A stretch of DNA of 64,000 nucleotides from Helicostylum pulchrum (lineage: Eukaryota; Mucoromycota; Mucoromycetes; Mucorales; Mucoraceae), in assembly GCA_025677825.1 (NCBI GenBank), contig JAIXMO010000012.1, forward strand, positions 620,001 to 684,000, written 5' to 3'. The translations under genes were made by a program, and so were the position numbers. Of the stretch, positions 12,729-24,111 are shown in pieces. Every line of letters begins with the position of its first letter. Position 1 is the first letter of the stretch. The notes under the pieces were generated by a model. The model saw nothing but the letters and a program-made list of their open reading frames with translations, had not been told where the DNA came from and did no database searches.

Positions 12729-13011
12729 AAAAAAAAGAATCCTGATCCCTCCTCTCTCTCTCATTTTTTTTTTCTAAACATGTACATACACCTTTTATCA
12801 TTCATTTTCTTTAATATTACTGCTATTACTATTACTGTTACAAATACCCTTACACCCCCTTTTTTTAATTTACATATTTTTCTTTATTATTTATATATAC
12901 TTTTGTACTTCTTGCCAACTCTACTACTTCCTAATAATTTAACTCTTTTTTATTATTATTATTATCTACAAATATCTTTTGGGGGAGGAAAAAGACCAGT
13001 CTTTTTTTTTT

Positions 13012-14193
13012 TCAGCAACTATGTAACCAACTTTTAATTTTTAATATATCATGTTGATGTAACATAATAGACTTAAAAGCCTCTTGTTTTTTATACCCCC
13101 GCATTGAATTTAAGTAGTGAGATCGTAACCGTAACGATTCTTCGGACACAGTATAAAACCAAATACTTCCAGCGACTGAGACATGTACGGGGCGCTCGGG
13201 CTCCCCGTTCTCTTCTGCTTGTTTTCTTTTAATCAACATCTCATGTGCTTCATTCCCACCCAAGACTTGCCACACTATATCATGTACGTGTTTTTCTAAA
13301 CCCTGCGACTTGACTTCTACCCATTTCAACTGTGGACACATACATAATATATCCAGCAACGCGTAATCTAGTTTACAGTGATCAGCAGTAGCACGTATGC
13401 GTAAACTTTGTAATTCAGTAGCATGTGCTGCAACCGCCTGCAGCGTGCTTGTACTATCACACTTGATCGAGAGATGTTGTAACTGAGTTCCATACTTGGT
13501 GATTGTACGACACAAAACAGAACTGCTGACTTGAGGCAAAGTGATGATCATATGTGTTAAATCTGGACACTGTTGATAAAGCGTGTCTACCAACATTTCA
13601 TTTACTCCATCATATTTGTTTCGATTGGATCCTAATTCAAGTCGAATCAAATTTTTGAATAGCATAAATGGAATGCATTTTTTAGTAAAGTCCGTCCATT
13701 GCAGCATAACTTGTTTCACTTGTGAGGTATGAAGTATACTACCCGTGGTATCAAGTGTTCGTGTAGTAGTTTGATAAACGATATGACAATAATGATATTC
13801 GACGCTATAGATCTGTGGTAAAACAGAAACTGTACGATGAATTAAATCAGTTGAAAGTGCTCTAAAATCACAAAATCGAATAGTTTGAATTTTGGATTGT
13901 GGGCCCAATATTGAGATTAAATCATGCGTGCGCCAATGATTACTGTTTTGTCGAGATCGTATTGTGAGCTGTTTGGTATGTTGCTGAATCACTTGTTTTA
14001 AATAACCATTGACCACAGTACCTTGTTGTAATTGTTTTATGTGCGAATGATATCCTAGTTCCAAATGACGATAAAGAATCGGTAAACTTTTATAGTAACT
14101 TGATTTACAAGTTTTACATATTTGGTTTATATCATTTCGTGTGACTAATTCTAGAATGTGTTCAATAATTTCTATAGGTAATTGAGCAAACAT
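13012..14193 (-). CDS. F-box protein
   Basis: A single-exon gene of 393 residues. Residues 1-45 match an F-box (FAQLPIEIIEHILELV, then ICKTCKSSYYKSLPILYRHL), the part that binds Skp1 in SCF ubiquitin ligases. The rest has weak leucine-rich-repeat character (for example LQHLSIKCDSTSTLQAV, LQSLRIRAT, CPQLKWVEVKS), as in the many fungal F-box/LRR proteins that choose substrates. I cannot name the target. The first ATG gives the F-box directly at the N-terminus, which supports this start. The gene converges on the RasGEF gene, with 283 nt between the stop codons. Confidence 0.75.
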   Translation of the reverse strand: MFAQLPIEIIEHILELVTRNDINQICKTCKSSYYKSLPILYRHLELGYHSHIKQLQQGTVVNGYLKQVIQQHTKQLTIRSRQNSNHWRTHDLISILGPQSKIQTIRFCDFRALSTDLIHRTVSVLPQIYSVEYHYCHIVYQTTTRTLDTTGSILHTSQVKQVMLQWTDFTKKCIPFMLFKNLIRLELGSNRNKYDGVNEMLVDTLYQQCPDLTHMIITLPQVSSSVLCRTITKYGTQLQHLSIKCDSTSTLQAVAAHATELQSLRIRATADHCKLDYALLDILCMCPQLKWVEVKSQGLEKHVHDIVWQVLGGNEAHEMLIKRKQAEENGEPERPVHVSVAGSIWFYTVSEESLRLRSHYLNSMRGYKKQEAFKSIMLHQHDILKIKSWLHSC

Positions 14194-14676
14194 ACTTCAC
14201 GAAGAAGAAAAAAAAAAGAAGAAAAAAAAGGAGAGAAAAAAACCGGAATGTGTTATTTTTATAGTTTTTTGATGTACATACAAGTTGTCATTAATAATAG
14301 AATATTGTCATGCTTCGGGATACAACAAACTTAGCCTCTGGTAGCGTGATAGTCTTGGATTGGCTTAGTTACATGGTTTCACGAACATTCTTAATTGTAA
14401 TCGACCTGTAAACCAATCGTATACAAGCTATAAAAAAAAAGGTGCATACTTCTTAGGCTAAGGGGCTTTAGAAAAGTACAAACAAACTCTAAGCCGTTAG
14501 TAATAGTATCTCTTTATTATTACAGAAAAAAATATTAAAGTTTTTAATATATGCAAAACATACACTTGATGTATAAAAATACGTCCAAAAAAAAGATAGT
14601 GTTTATATATGTCATATAAAGAAAAAATGGGATTGCTTTTTTAAACCTCCTCCGTTTGTTCTTTTCGTGATCAAGC

Positions 14677-14873
14677 ATGATTGAAGTTTCTGGTGAAATC
14701 CTTTATATGCATATTACAAATGGTATCAGAAAACACATGATTTTAGATACTGAAACATTTTACCCGTAAGAACGCAATTAATCATAATAATATTAGAAAT
14801 CCTCATAAGGTTTTGATGATTGGAAGTGATTGGTTGGATACTCACTGTAATTATCACCTTGAGGTTCGATGAT
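14677..14873 (+). pseudogene. Possible Ty3/Gypsy-type aspartic protease relic
   Basis: Two short frames resemble a retrotransposon protease: an N-terminal part from ATG 14677 ending KHMILDTETFYP (an LIDTGA-like position that has lost Gly-Ala), and, after a stop at 14767 and a small shift, a second part VLMIGSDWLDTHCNYHLEVR, close to the ILGMDWL signature of Gypsy proteases. About 850 nt downstream (15723-15770) the frame LKFEGPYLVASPTR resembles the GPY/F motif at the end of Gypsy integrases. No long terminal repeats were recognised. The similarity is short, so other origins are possible. Confidence 0.35.
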
Positions 14874-16548
14874 ATTCATTTTAGTTATCTTTAATCAAAT
14901 TGCTTGTTTCTCCGTTACTTACGAGGAATGATCAACCTTCCCGATTAAATGGGTAAAAGCAGGAAGTAAAGTTATGTTTTGTGTTTTCATTGTTACTTAA
15001 TAATCACACTACTTAAAAAATGAATTTGGTCATTATCTTGTAAATTATTTTTATCTGACGTTGTAAGACGTAATAATTATAAAGAGACAAATTACTGCTA
15101 AAGAAAAAAAGTTCATTGAGATACCTGAGTTATTAGAATATCGCGTAACAATGCATTTTAGTTTCGTGATGTTGGATTCTACCTTTAAATCAAATGGTGG
15201 TGAGGTGTTCAAGCGGGGGACCAAAGATATTCTGAGGGAAATCCAGCCTTAAATCGATCCTACCCTTAAACCGGGTCACCCCTAAATAGAGCAGCTACTG
15301 TAATATGTAACATATTTTTGTTGTATCCTTTGATGAGGACAATAGTAAATGAACGATATTTAACACTTGTAACCAAAAATAAAAAAATAAAAAGGCTTTA
15401 TTTAAAGATAATAAGAGATGCATTGACTAACCAGTTGATACTTGACACTTGAACCAAAAAAAAAAAAAAAAAAAAGAAAGAGAAAGAGAAATAGCTTTAC
15501 ATATTACAGAAAAGAAAAGGCTTTATTTAAAAAAAAAAAAATGTTTCCAGAACTAACCGCGAGGAGGTTCATCTCTGTGTAGTTCCATTTTTTTATAGTA
15601 AAAGAGAATCTTTTGGCAGCCTGAACTCATTTGGGGCAGGGTACGCCCGAACTCATTGGAACAGTGGCGTCGAAGAAACAAAATTCTAAGTGAACCGCCG
15701 GACAGCCCACTCTATTAGGTCACAGCTAAAATTTGAGGGACCTTATCTTGTAGCTTCGCCAACCAGATAGAGACCCAAAATGCGTTCACGGTCCAAATCA
15801 CCCCCTAAAAGTTACGAAGCATTATCATCGCCGAGTCATTCCGCCTGAGGCTTCAACCGTTGTCTAAGTAGTGGTTACGCACTAACTCTTGCACTAATAA
15901 CTGTGAGTATAGCAGTGACTGTTGAAAAGTCCTCTTCGAAGAGATTTATTAGCTCAAGCCCAAACTGTGTTGGCATAAATTCGGTTATATGGCACTCATG
16001 AATCACCATGTAAAGGGAATAATCTGAAATACTAGCAATAGACAAAGAGGAAAAAAAAAAGAACATTTTTTTATGGTGTCTACAAGCCGCATTGACTAGC
16101 TTCACAACATGGTTTCTTGTTTTTGTTCGTTTATTCTTGTGAATACATAGAAAGAAACAATGCTTCATCTACCTAACATTGCTCAAGACGATATTTTGAA
16201 ACTCGGCATTCAGTTTGGTGACGGGTATTGTAATGGTTTATTGTGCTACAATTAATTCTTGTGGAACAAAGGTGGTCTTCTTTTTATGCAGCTACAGCCT
16301 GTCAGGTACAAGAGTAAGTGTACATAAACACCATCTAAAACGCTCAAGCAAACCTAGCTTTGACCTTCAATTCCTGTTCTTTCACTTTGATTAGCTATAA
16401 TGTTGATCATTTTGAAACATTAAGCATCTGAAGGGGGGTATTTTTTCTATAATGAGTACATTGACCCAAAAAAGCTTTCTAGTTTACTAAACTAATACTT
16501 ACAATAGCTTTTTAAGATGCTCCTTCCTTTTATTCTAATGTTAGCGGT

Positions 16549-17010
16549 AATTCTGGTAACTCTGGGTACTAAAAAAAACCTTCTTTTACTTGGTGTCTCT
16601 TAAAAGTACAATGACTTGTTGTGGTGCAAGACTTAAGGCAACTCTTGGCACGGCAAGAAACGGTTCTTTCTCTTGGTGTCTCTTAAAAATACAGTTACTT
16701 GTTATGGTGCAAGACTTAAGGCAAATCCTGGTACAGAAAGAAAACTCCCTCTTCCTCTTCCTTTGGTGACAGAGTCGATCTTCATCTCAGTAACCTGTCG
16801 GAGTGTTTTTTTTTCGGGAAAGGTAAAAAGTGAACTTCATATACTGTTTGAAGTAACAACATGGCTGACAGACAGCTAACATAATCATGGTGACTAGTAG
16901 TTACATAACTTTTAGACGTACGGCTGCAAGATTATTGGTGTCCTTTAACTCTGGTTCCTGAAAAAAAAAGGTTTCACTTGGTGTTTTTGAAGTACAAGTT
17001 TTTTTACAAT
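16549..17010 (+). repeat. Imperfect direct repeats (about 83-bp period)
   Basis: The phrase cttggtgtctcttaaaa followed by an acttgtt-tggtgcaagacttaaggcaa stretch starts at 16589 and again at 16672, giving a period of 83 bp with about 80-85% identity by eye over 60-65 nt. A third, more decayed copy (acttggtgtttttgaagtac) starts near 16976, and it shares the upstream phrase taactctgg-tcctgaaaaaaaa with the first copy (near 16555). No coding sense was found. The repeats may be a duplicated piece of an old element. Confidence 0.6.
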
Positions 17011-20000
17011 GCGTCTATCGGGCTGGCTACTTTATGGTGACATGTTGACCACGGAGGAAAGCATTATGTGTGGCTGAAGCGATCCACTTCTTCTATCCTC
17101 TGAATAGTATGACTTAAGACGTATTGATTGGGTTGCCTGTGTGTGAAAACAATTTCATTGCTGCTGCAATGTTCACTTCCAATTATCCTCATAGCAAACC
17201 CTACTTAAACGTGCTATCCCACGACTAGAGATAACTATCGTTTTCCCTTTCGTTATACTATTCTGCAAAGATCCATATCGTAATCACGAGATAAACACTT
17301 TAAATAAGTTTGTAACTTTAAAGGCTACAAGTTGACCTTGTTGGTTTGTTTTTTATCGTCGAATAGCATCTCTATTACGTTAATCTCTGAAAGCTTCTAC
17401 AGGTAACAAGTTTAACCATCATTTGAAATATCATTTGGTATTGTTTTTTTTTTCTCTTTTTTTCTAAAGAGAGTGTAAACTGATGGTAACTATTTATTTT
17501 AAGCATGGGATGGCTGTTAAAATAGATTTAGCTGTTAACGTAGATGTAGAAAAAGTAACATATTTTTCTTTCTTTCGTTTTAAGCAAAAGGTAAATTTAA
17601 TTAAAATAATGCAGGCTTATTCACATTAGCGCTTTCTAGTTTTCATTCTCAACCACTGAATGATTTACTGCTTTGGAGATAGAGCATAATCTGATGGCTC
17701 TTGTATCAAAATCGGCCATTCTCTTACACTCTCAAAGTTACTCCCAAAAACTATCCTATAATGGCGCTATTTCATGTATTGTGATACGGTTAGGTAAACT
17801 AGTTCGTTTATTTGAAAAGATCACGAGCTAAACACAGTAATTTTTTATTATTTAGGTGTTGAATTATTGTATTTTCAAGCCTTAGAGGATGAAATAGGAG
17901 CGGTAGTCAATTGTTATACTTATCGCCTCGTATCCGTCAACAATGCGATATACATCCAGAAATCCCCACAAGATCTCGATCATCGTAGTATGCACTCTTT
18001 CTTAACCGCCGTCCTTCTATCATTGTATCTTTAGTTCTACTTCTTCAAGCCATTGACCGCTCACTACTAGACTTTCAAGAAGAAGCTGCTTTCGGTGCTG
18101 TGAATATCACTGCTGACTATCACTCATATTGATTTTACCGGTGAAACTTTTTTTTTTTTTTGAGTAGGGAAACTCTACCTCTGTTTTCTTCTCTTCAAAG
18201 AAAAAAGGGGAGAGGGAACTCTGCTTTTTTTTATAAAAAAAGATGAGGGGAAGCCTCTGCCATTTTTTTTTTACGATTTGTCTTTTTTTTATAAGACATT
18301 TTTTTTAATATATCTCATTAGACCATCTTTTGTTTTGGTCTACGATACGACTTTCCCAGTACCGTATCTACTTTTTTTTTAAAAAAAAAACCTGGTTCGA
18401 AAACCTGGTGCACGTATCCTTCTTCTTCTTTTTATGCAGACTATACACATACCATATTCAAATTGTTTCGTTACTATACTCTGTGTTTTTTAACAACTTG
18501 TCCCGTTGTTTTTAATTATAGTGTCATATAGTCGACAAACTATCGCGATGAAAAATGATATACCACCTTTCTATTAACTATGTACCATTGATTTTATGCA
18601 ACATAAGCAACATTGACGATATTGTGTAGTTACATTAATTACGCTTGATAATATAGACGACTAAAAGTTACAGGCCCGGTAAATGCAATCTCTTGTTGAA
18701 AGTAAAGATAATCATTTTAATATATAATTTAAACTGAAAATGATAAAAGCTGCTGACTATATTTTCTCGTTTCGAATAAAAACGCGTAATTTTCACTAAA
18801 GACTTGATGTAACGTGCCTATTTTAAACTCTCTGTATAAAGTTAACTGATGCTCCCAGAACTGGCTGAAAAAGTTGACAAGGTAGTTTAGGTAAAACCAA
18901 AAATAATGTTTTGATTTCTCTCTCCTTGAAATCCCCTAGTATTTTTTACAAGAACAAGTATCTTGGAATTACGGGCTATTATTAAAATGTATCAAGTTAA
19001 AAATGTATTGGACAGTCGTGTAATAAACAAAAAGTTCAATATTTATCGACAAAGCTCAAACGATAGAAGCCATTTCTTGTAAGGCGGGTTTAAAAGGAGA
19101 ACTCTACAACATCATCAAGCGTTAAATATATTGTGCATATACAAAAGGCTTTTAGTGGTATAGTATATATGCTTTCGATGGCCCAGTTTGAGTTCTTATT
19201 AAGGATCTATGCAACAGTTGTAAATATTTAGATGGTTAGAATATACTACACCTGCTCGAATAAAAATAGGCCGAATCAAGACCTCTTTCGCTAACTACCT
19301 CTTCCCATTCTGAAGGAACAATAAACCCGTAGTGAATTTGATCAACGGAATTGGTTTTTCATTTCGAAACTCTGTGTTGATTCCTTTACCATCAACCGTA
19401 TAAAATCGGATATGGCCTCTAAAAAGAAAATATATCGGTTTTATCCCTGTTACTTTTGCCTTTTTGAAATATGCGATATAATCCATTTATAAAATCTTCA
19501 ATTTTTATATAGGATCCTATTTTAAAGCCGGTGCGACCCCAATTTAAAACTTTGGTTTTTTTTTATTGTTCTTTTTATAAATGGCGGTTAAAATAGTTTT
19601 TTATGTCTCAACTTTATTATCATTTACCTTAATATGTATTCCAGAACAGAACCAGGTCTACTTACCGTGGGTAAGACATGTAAATAAACCTCTCTGTTTT
19701 CCATATAGCAATATATATATATATATGCATATAAACTTATCAAACGTGTATTTATGTATTTATCCATACTTACAGATAACTATACAATGTCTATGCTGAT
19801 GATAATCATATACATCACCCATATTGGCGACTAGGTATTTTTATTGCTATTTAAATTGAGTGCAAAAAAAGTAAAAGAAAGAAAAGGTAATAAATTCTTA
19901 CCTTCGTACACACACACAAAAGGAAGCTGTTTCATGTGCTCAATTACTGGTTTAAAGAGAAAAAGGCGTGGAACATTAAGATGCGTACTACAGAGGAATA

Positions 20001-20786
20001 GTGGACTTGTACAGTGTAAATAAATAATTCTTTTTAATCATCTTTTTGTTATTACACTCTGTAAATTGAGGTTACATTTTCTTTATAAACACAGCGACGA
20101 CCCCCTATTTTTAAACTCAAGGGGCAAATGCAATTCCTCTTACATCTTTCCTTTACGATTCTTTTCGTAATCTTATTCGCCACTTGCAACATTGGAATTA
20201 TACTATTTCTCTGTATATATTTAGCTTCAATTGAAAATATATCCGTCAAAAAGTTATATAATTATCCCGTCCACTGCTCGATATAAGGGTGGATTTCTTC
20301 CAGGTTTTGAATAAAAGTTACGGCGGAGATACGGATCTAACCTGTTTTCACGGAACCGGTTTGTCGGTAAGCGTGCTTTCTTTATTTCCTTTTTACAAGG
20401 GACTCGCAGCAGATTAGATGTTTTGATAACGTTTCAAATAGTAGCTTATGGTCCAAGAAGCTTGGACGAAGGATATGTACGTGTCTACATGAAAATAATA
20501 CGGCTAATGATTCTCTAAACAATACTTGGATATAACTCAAAATATGAGACATTATCAGCCCTCTTGAAGAAGAAGAATAAGTGGTATATATTCGAGTATA
20601 TGTAATTAAAAATGAGTATATTAATAACCCCCTTTATTCATTTGGCTTTTGTTAAATAGTGGTAAAGAGTAAGTAGTACCTTCTTTTGTATGTAGATAAT
20701 GAATAAAAAGTTTGATTATAGTTAAAAGTACATGATCTCTAAATTTTATTGTCTACATATATATTTATATAAAAGACATGAGGGAG

Positions 20787-21428
20787 TTAAAGAATAGCCC
20801 ACTTTTTTACGGAATCAGTAACATAATCTTGAATAATACAAGTTTTTGAAATCTTTATAGTGACATGATTTGGTATAGTTGCAGCTAAAGTCTTGTAAGA
20901 TTTATACTGAAGAACGAAGAAATCGATATGACAGCCAGTTAGACTCCAACCACGATCATCTACACGAACACAACCATTATGAATTTTACGATTAGGTAAC
21001 TTTAAACCATCCAATTCTTTAATATATAGCAGAGAACCCTTTTTGATATCGTTAGAAGCTACACTGACCCAAGGTACCAGACCATGGGAAGTACCCAAGC
21101 CGTAAGGAGCGGTGGTACGATCCAGTTTAATAAAAGAGTTGATATCGGTGCCCAAATTGACCATGGTGCCAGAACGAAGTAAACCAGTACCTTCCATTTG
21201 AAACTTTTCAAATGTGGATTCAGATACTTTTGCGATTATATCACCGTTACTGGTTAAAAGTTTCTTGGTTTTAGAGCCGTCAAGTCGAATAGATGTACCG
21301 TCGTTTCTCATATCTTGTTCGCCTTCTTTTGGTATCCAATATTGGGTTAATTTTGAAGATTTATGACAGTATGGAAGGGCATGCGTAAATGTAATCAGTA
21401 ATAATAAAACCAGAAATAATAAAGTCAT
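20787..21428 (-). CDS. Secreted protein with a 3D/RlpA-like double-psi beta-barrel domain
   Basis: A single-exon gene of 213 residues. Residues 1-18 are a clear signal peptide (MTLLFLVLLLLITFTHALP), so the product should be secreted or cell-wall associated. The middle and end resemble the 3D/double-psi beta-barrel group: VSESTFEKFQMEGTG, GTMVNLG, a glycine-rich GLGTSHGLVPWVSVA, then HNGCVRVDDRGWSLTGCHID with FFVLQYKSY. The Asp residues in RVDD and CHIDFF are the conserved acidic positions of this fold. Cysteines at both sides of the barrel could form disulfides. In bacteria the fold acts on cell-wall glycans; in fungi the role of such secreted proteins is not settled, so I name only the fold. 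Confidence 0.7.
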   Translation of the reverse strand: MTLLFLVLLLLITFTHALPYCHKSSKLTQYWIPKEGEQDMRNDGTSIRLDGSKTKKLLTSNGDIIAKVSESTFEKFQMEGTGLLRSGTMVNLGTDINSFIKLDRTTAPYGLGTSHGLVPWVSVASNDIKKGSLLYIKELDGLKLPNRKIHNGCVRVDDRGWSLTGCHIDFFVLQYKSYKTLAATIPNHVTIKISKTCIIQDYVTDSVKKWAIL

Positions 21429-21567
21429 GAAGAAAAAGAGAGAAAGAAAGTGTAAAATTGATTATTGCCCGTTGTCCTTTATAAACCTTGCTTTTTTTTA
21501 AAAACAATGAAGTGTCAAAATATCAACATTTATTTTAGACCAGTTAAAAAATAAATAAAATAAAAGG

Positions 21568-21570
<3 letters not shown>

Positions 21571-21625
<55 letters not shown>
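21571..21625. repeat. Compound microsatellite (AC)n(AG)n
   Basis: A perfect AC run of about 15 units switches directly into about 12 AG units, 87 bp beyond the stop codon of the casein kinase II beta gene. The switch point is clean. It is a likely length-variable marker and has no coding sense. Confidence 0.95.
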
Positions 21626-21711
21626 AAGCAGGTAAAATAGTACAAAAAAAAAAAAAAAAAAAAAGAAATATACATTTGATAATTAAGAGAAAGGAAGAAG
21701 AAAAAACTACA

Positions 21712-22556
21712 CTACACTAAATCAGTAGCATTTTGTTCCTTTTTTTCGTTTGCTTTCTTTAAATATTCTTCACGGGCACGGTCTTGCCATCTATGTTGTT
21801 CAGCAATTTGATGAATCTTGAAACCAAAGATACGAGGCTCATAACGATCAGTTGATTTTGTAGGCATATAATTAGGATGAGCTTGGAAAAGCATATGAGG
21901 GAATGAAGTACCAAAATAAGCACCATCAATCGATGCATGACGGGAGGATTTAGGGTTGTAAATATCCTCACAGCGGGGACAGTACAATTTTACGGTTTTG
22001 GTGACTGGAACATCAGATAATCCAACTGGTAAAAGAGGTTGAAGGTTACAAAGTACACGTGGGCATCTACCAAATTCAGCCTTCTTATATTTATCAAGCT
22101 AACAATGAACACGTTAATAAAAAAAAAAAGCCTTGGTCACCTTTTGCAAGTTCAAAGAAGAAAAAAAAAAAAAACCTTACCATCTTTGCTAAACCGCGAG
22201 TTGTAATTACGAAACGAGCATGAATTAAACCATATAAATGACGAGCTGCTCTTTCAATTTGGTCTCTTGCCTTTTCATCGAATCTTTCTTCCTCTACAAA
22301 AAAAAAGGGGGGTTGGGTTAGTTTCGTTCTTGTTGTTGCTGTGTAAACTATATATTTGTTTTTTTTTACCCAAGTTATCTGTAATCATATCCAAAGCTTC
22401 AGCATAATATTGTTGTACTTCTACGTTTAAGCCAGTCAAGTTGAAACGATCTAATATATACTCTTCATCAATTTCACAATAGTATTCATTTCCTTTTGTT
22501 TCCAAAAACCAATCAATCCAGTACTTGGCATAATCACTATCAGATCCGCTACTCAT
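21712..22556 (-). CDS. CKB1: Casein kinase II regulatory (beta) subunit
   Basis: This is the regulatory dimer of protein kinase CK2. The exons on the minus strand are 22556..22370, 22293..22181 and 22098..21712, giving 228 residues. The protein begins [28 protein letters not shown] and carries the acidic groove [14 protein letters not shown]. The zinc ribbon that makes the beta dimer has Cys112 and Cys117 (GRCPRVLC) and Cys140 and Cys143 (YCPRC). The Tyr/Phe-rich [11 protein letters not shown] and [11 protein letters not shown] pieces are also diagnostic. The start is the first ATG in frame; a strong acceptor just upstream (ag before tggatgatatg) and a consensus donor GTGAGTT near 22842 suggest a 5'-UTR intron. 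Yeast has two paralogues, so CKB1 or CKB2 cannot be decided. Confidence 0.93.
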
Positions 22557-23042
22557 ATCATCCACTAATTAAAAATTAAAAAAAAATGATTAACAACAAT
22601 CTCTCTCTCACTTTCTCTCTTTCTCTCTTTTTTTGTTACTTTTTTCTTTGATTTTTTGTTTCTTGTTTGGTACAGTCGACTGTTTTAAGTCCTGTTCTGA
22701 ATCGTTAATTCTATATAAAGAAGAAAATAAATATAAAAAAAAAATTTTAAAGTCGGATTTAAAAAAAAAAAAAAAAAAAAAAGGAAATTTTTTCTGGGTA
22801 AAAAAGTTTATTTAAAAAAAGGTTTGCTGTTTTAACTCACCTTTTCAGTTTGTTAATGATGGTAACAAGCAATGAGAACCACTCCGAAAAAACAAAGTAG
22901 GAAAAAAAAAAAAAAATAAAAAAAAAAAAAAACACAATACAAAAAAAAAAAAAAAGCCACCTGCTGCTCCAAAACAAAATGATGTCAGATGTTAACTATT
23001 TTAAATCTCCGTCATATTTTTATTTTATTTATGCAGAGAACA
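22557..23042. other. Leader region of CKB and spacer, very A/T-rich
   Basis: It holds the probable 5'-UTR intron of the CK2-beta gene (donor near 22842, acceptor near 22567) with CT repeats and several poly-A runs. No coding potential was seen. The downstream half includes the 3' region of the small membrane-protein gene that ends at 23043. Confidence 0.45.
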
Positions 23043-23424
23043 TTATTTTGTGCTGGCAGTGTCCTCCATATCACTATAATCACTTAATAAGCCTTCTTCC
23101 TCTGTAGCTACATCGTATTGTCCTCTTTGTCTTTCTTCTGCTCTATCTACGAGAGGAAAACTAAATCGGTTGGGTATCAGCCTATTTGCTCGCCTTAAAC
23201 AAAAGCACATACCAACACCTAGTATGATGAGTATTACATACTAGATACAAGATTAATTATTACTTGTGTGTGAGTATATATGAATGTATATATTCTTACA
23301 AGAACTATAGTTGCAGGTAAATCGATATCATCTGGCAGCGCACGCTTTGATATACCGTCTATTTGTTTTTATTAGTGTTCGCATCTTTGTAAAAAGAAAC
23401 TAATTACTTTTTTTTACCTGACAT
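23043..23424 (-). CDS. Small single-pass membrane protein of unknown function
   Basis: I assembled this gene from three minus-strand exons: 23424..23418 (ATG TCA G), 23358..23300 and 23240..23043, with introns of 59 and 59 nt that start GTAAAA and GTAAGA and end TAG. The 87-residue product starts MSDGISKRALPDDIDLP and has one membrane helix (ATIVLYVILIILGVGMCFCL). It then has a basic Arg-rich stop-transfer stretch (RRANRLIPNR) and an acidic tail with EEEGLL, which fits the acidic dileucine sorting signal of endosome/vacuole traffic, and ends in an Asp/Ser-rich stretch. All three joins keep the frame, and the helix spans one join exactly. I do not recognise the family. A type with its tail in the cytosol is inferred from the charges. 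Confidence 0.65.
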
Positions 23425-24111
23425 TACAATGTGGAAGAAGAAAAAAATGAAGAAAAAAGGAGAATATTTTTAAATTTTCCATCACCTGGCTGCTGCTCTT
23501 ACTTACAAAGCACACCACACGTCACTTGTAACTTGCATTATTTCCCTTTTGTAAAAAAAAAAGTTTTTCGGTTTGCACTCCGAAAAAAAAAAACATTACA
23601 ACTACCTCTTTTTCTCTAATTCCATCATGGTTGTTGAATGTGTAAAGCGTTGGGTATGTTGTAAATATAAAATAGTGGTAATAATGTGAATGACTAAACA
23701 AAAACCAAAATGGTATGAATAATAGTTGACAAAAAACGATAGTACAGCTACTTGGTACGCCAACTATGATTCAAGACAAGCCGATCGACATGTGGTAAGA
23801 CCCCAACTTACAAAATAAAAAAACAAGCAGTAATAAAAAATAAATAAAAAATAAATAGGTTTATAATCAAAAAACAGCGAATAATTATGTCAAAAATGGT
23901 TACTTTATAATTAAGTTTGTTGCCTTCATTTTATTAGTCAATAATTTACTTCAATTATTGTAAAAGAGACAGAGTTAGAGACAGCACCCAGGCCAAATGG
24001 TCTAGAATGGTTCTTTTTTTTTTATTAGTAAATAAATAGAATACCAGCTGTATTTATTTATTTCTCTTTCCCTTTTATACACATACATTATATCTTTTAC
24101 TTTCTAAAGCT
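23425..24111. other. Intergenic stretch, no gene seen
   Basis: This 0.7 kb stretch holds the upstream region of the small membrane-protein gene (minus) and of the response-regulator gene (plus), which are divergent. A-rich tracts are common. A CT-rich leader directly precedes ATG 24112. No motif was recognised. Confidence 0.45.

Larger units (their letters stand above)
14194..20786. other. 6.6 kb region of decayed DNA without an intact gene
   Basis: All open frames are short and interrupted. Fragments that still read as protein occur but stop after 20-60 codons, for example around 15120-15250, 16165-16250, 17850-18120 and, on the minus strand, 19250-19486. Two possible retrotransposon pieces and an imperfect direct repeat are listed separately. 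The frames at 17850-18120 (two overlapping frames of about 40-60 codons) look like a frameshifted old coding region that I could not identify. I read this as a graveyard of old mobile elements rather than an unread gene. Confidence 0.55.

Noticed and set aside
21571..21625. Possible CRISPR-like or tandem-repeat array
   Set aside because: It is a simple dinucleotide microsatellite without spacers; no CRISPR array exists in the window.
22559..22565. Start of CK2-beta at a GTG codon giving MDDMSSGS
   Set aside because: A GTG start is not expected in a nuclear fungal gene; the next ATG (22556) is used, unless a split ATG is made by an upstream intron, for which I saw no fitting donor.
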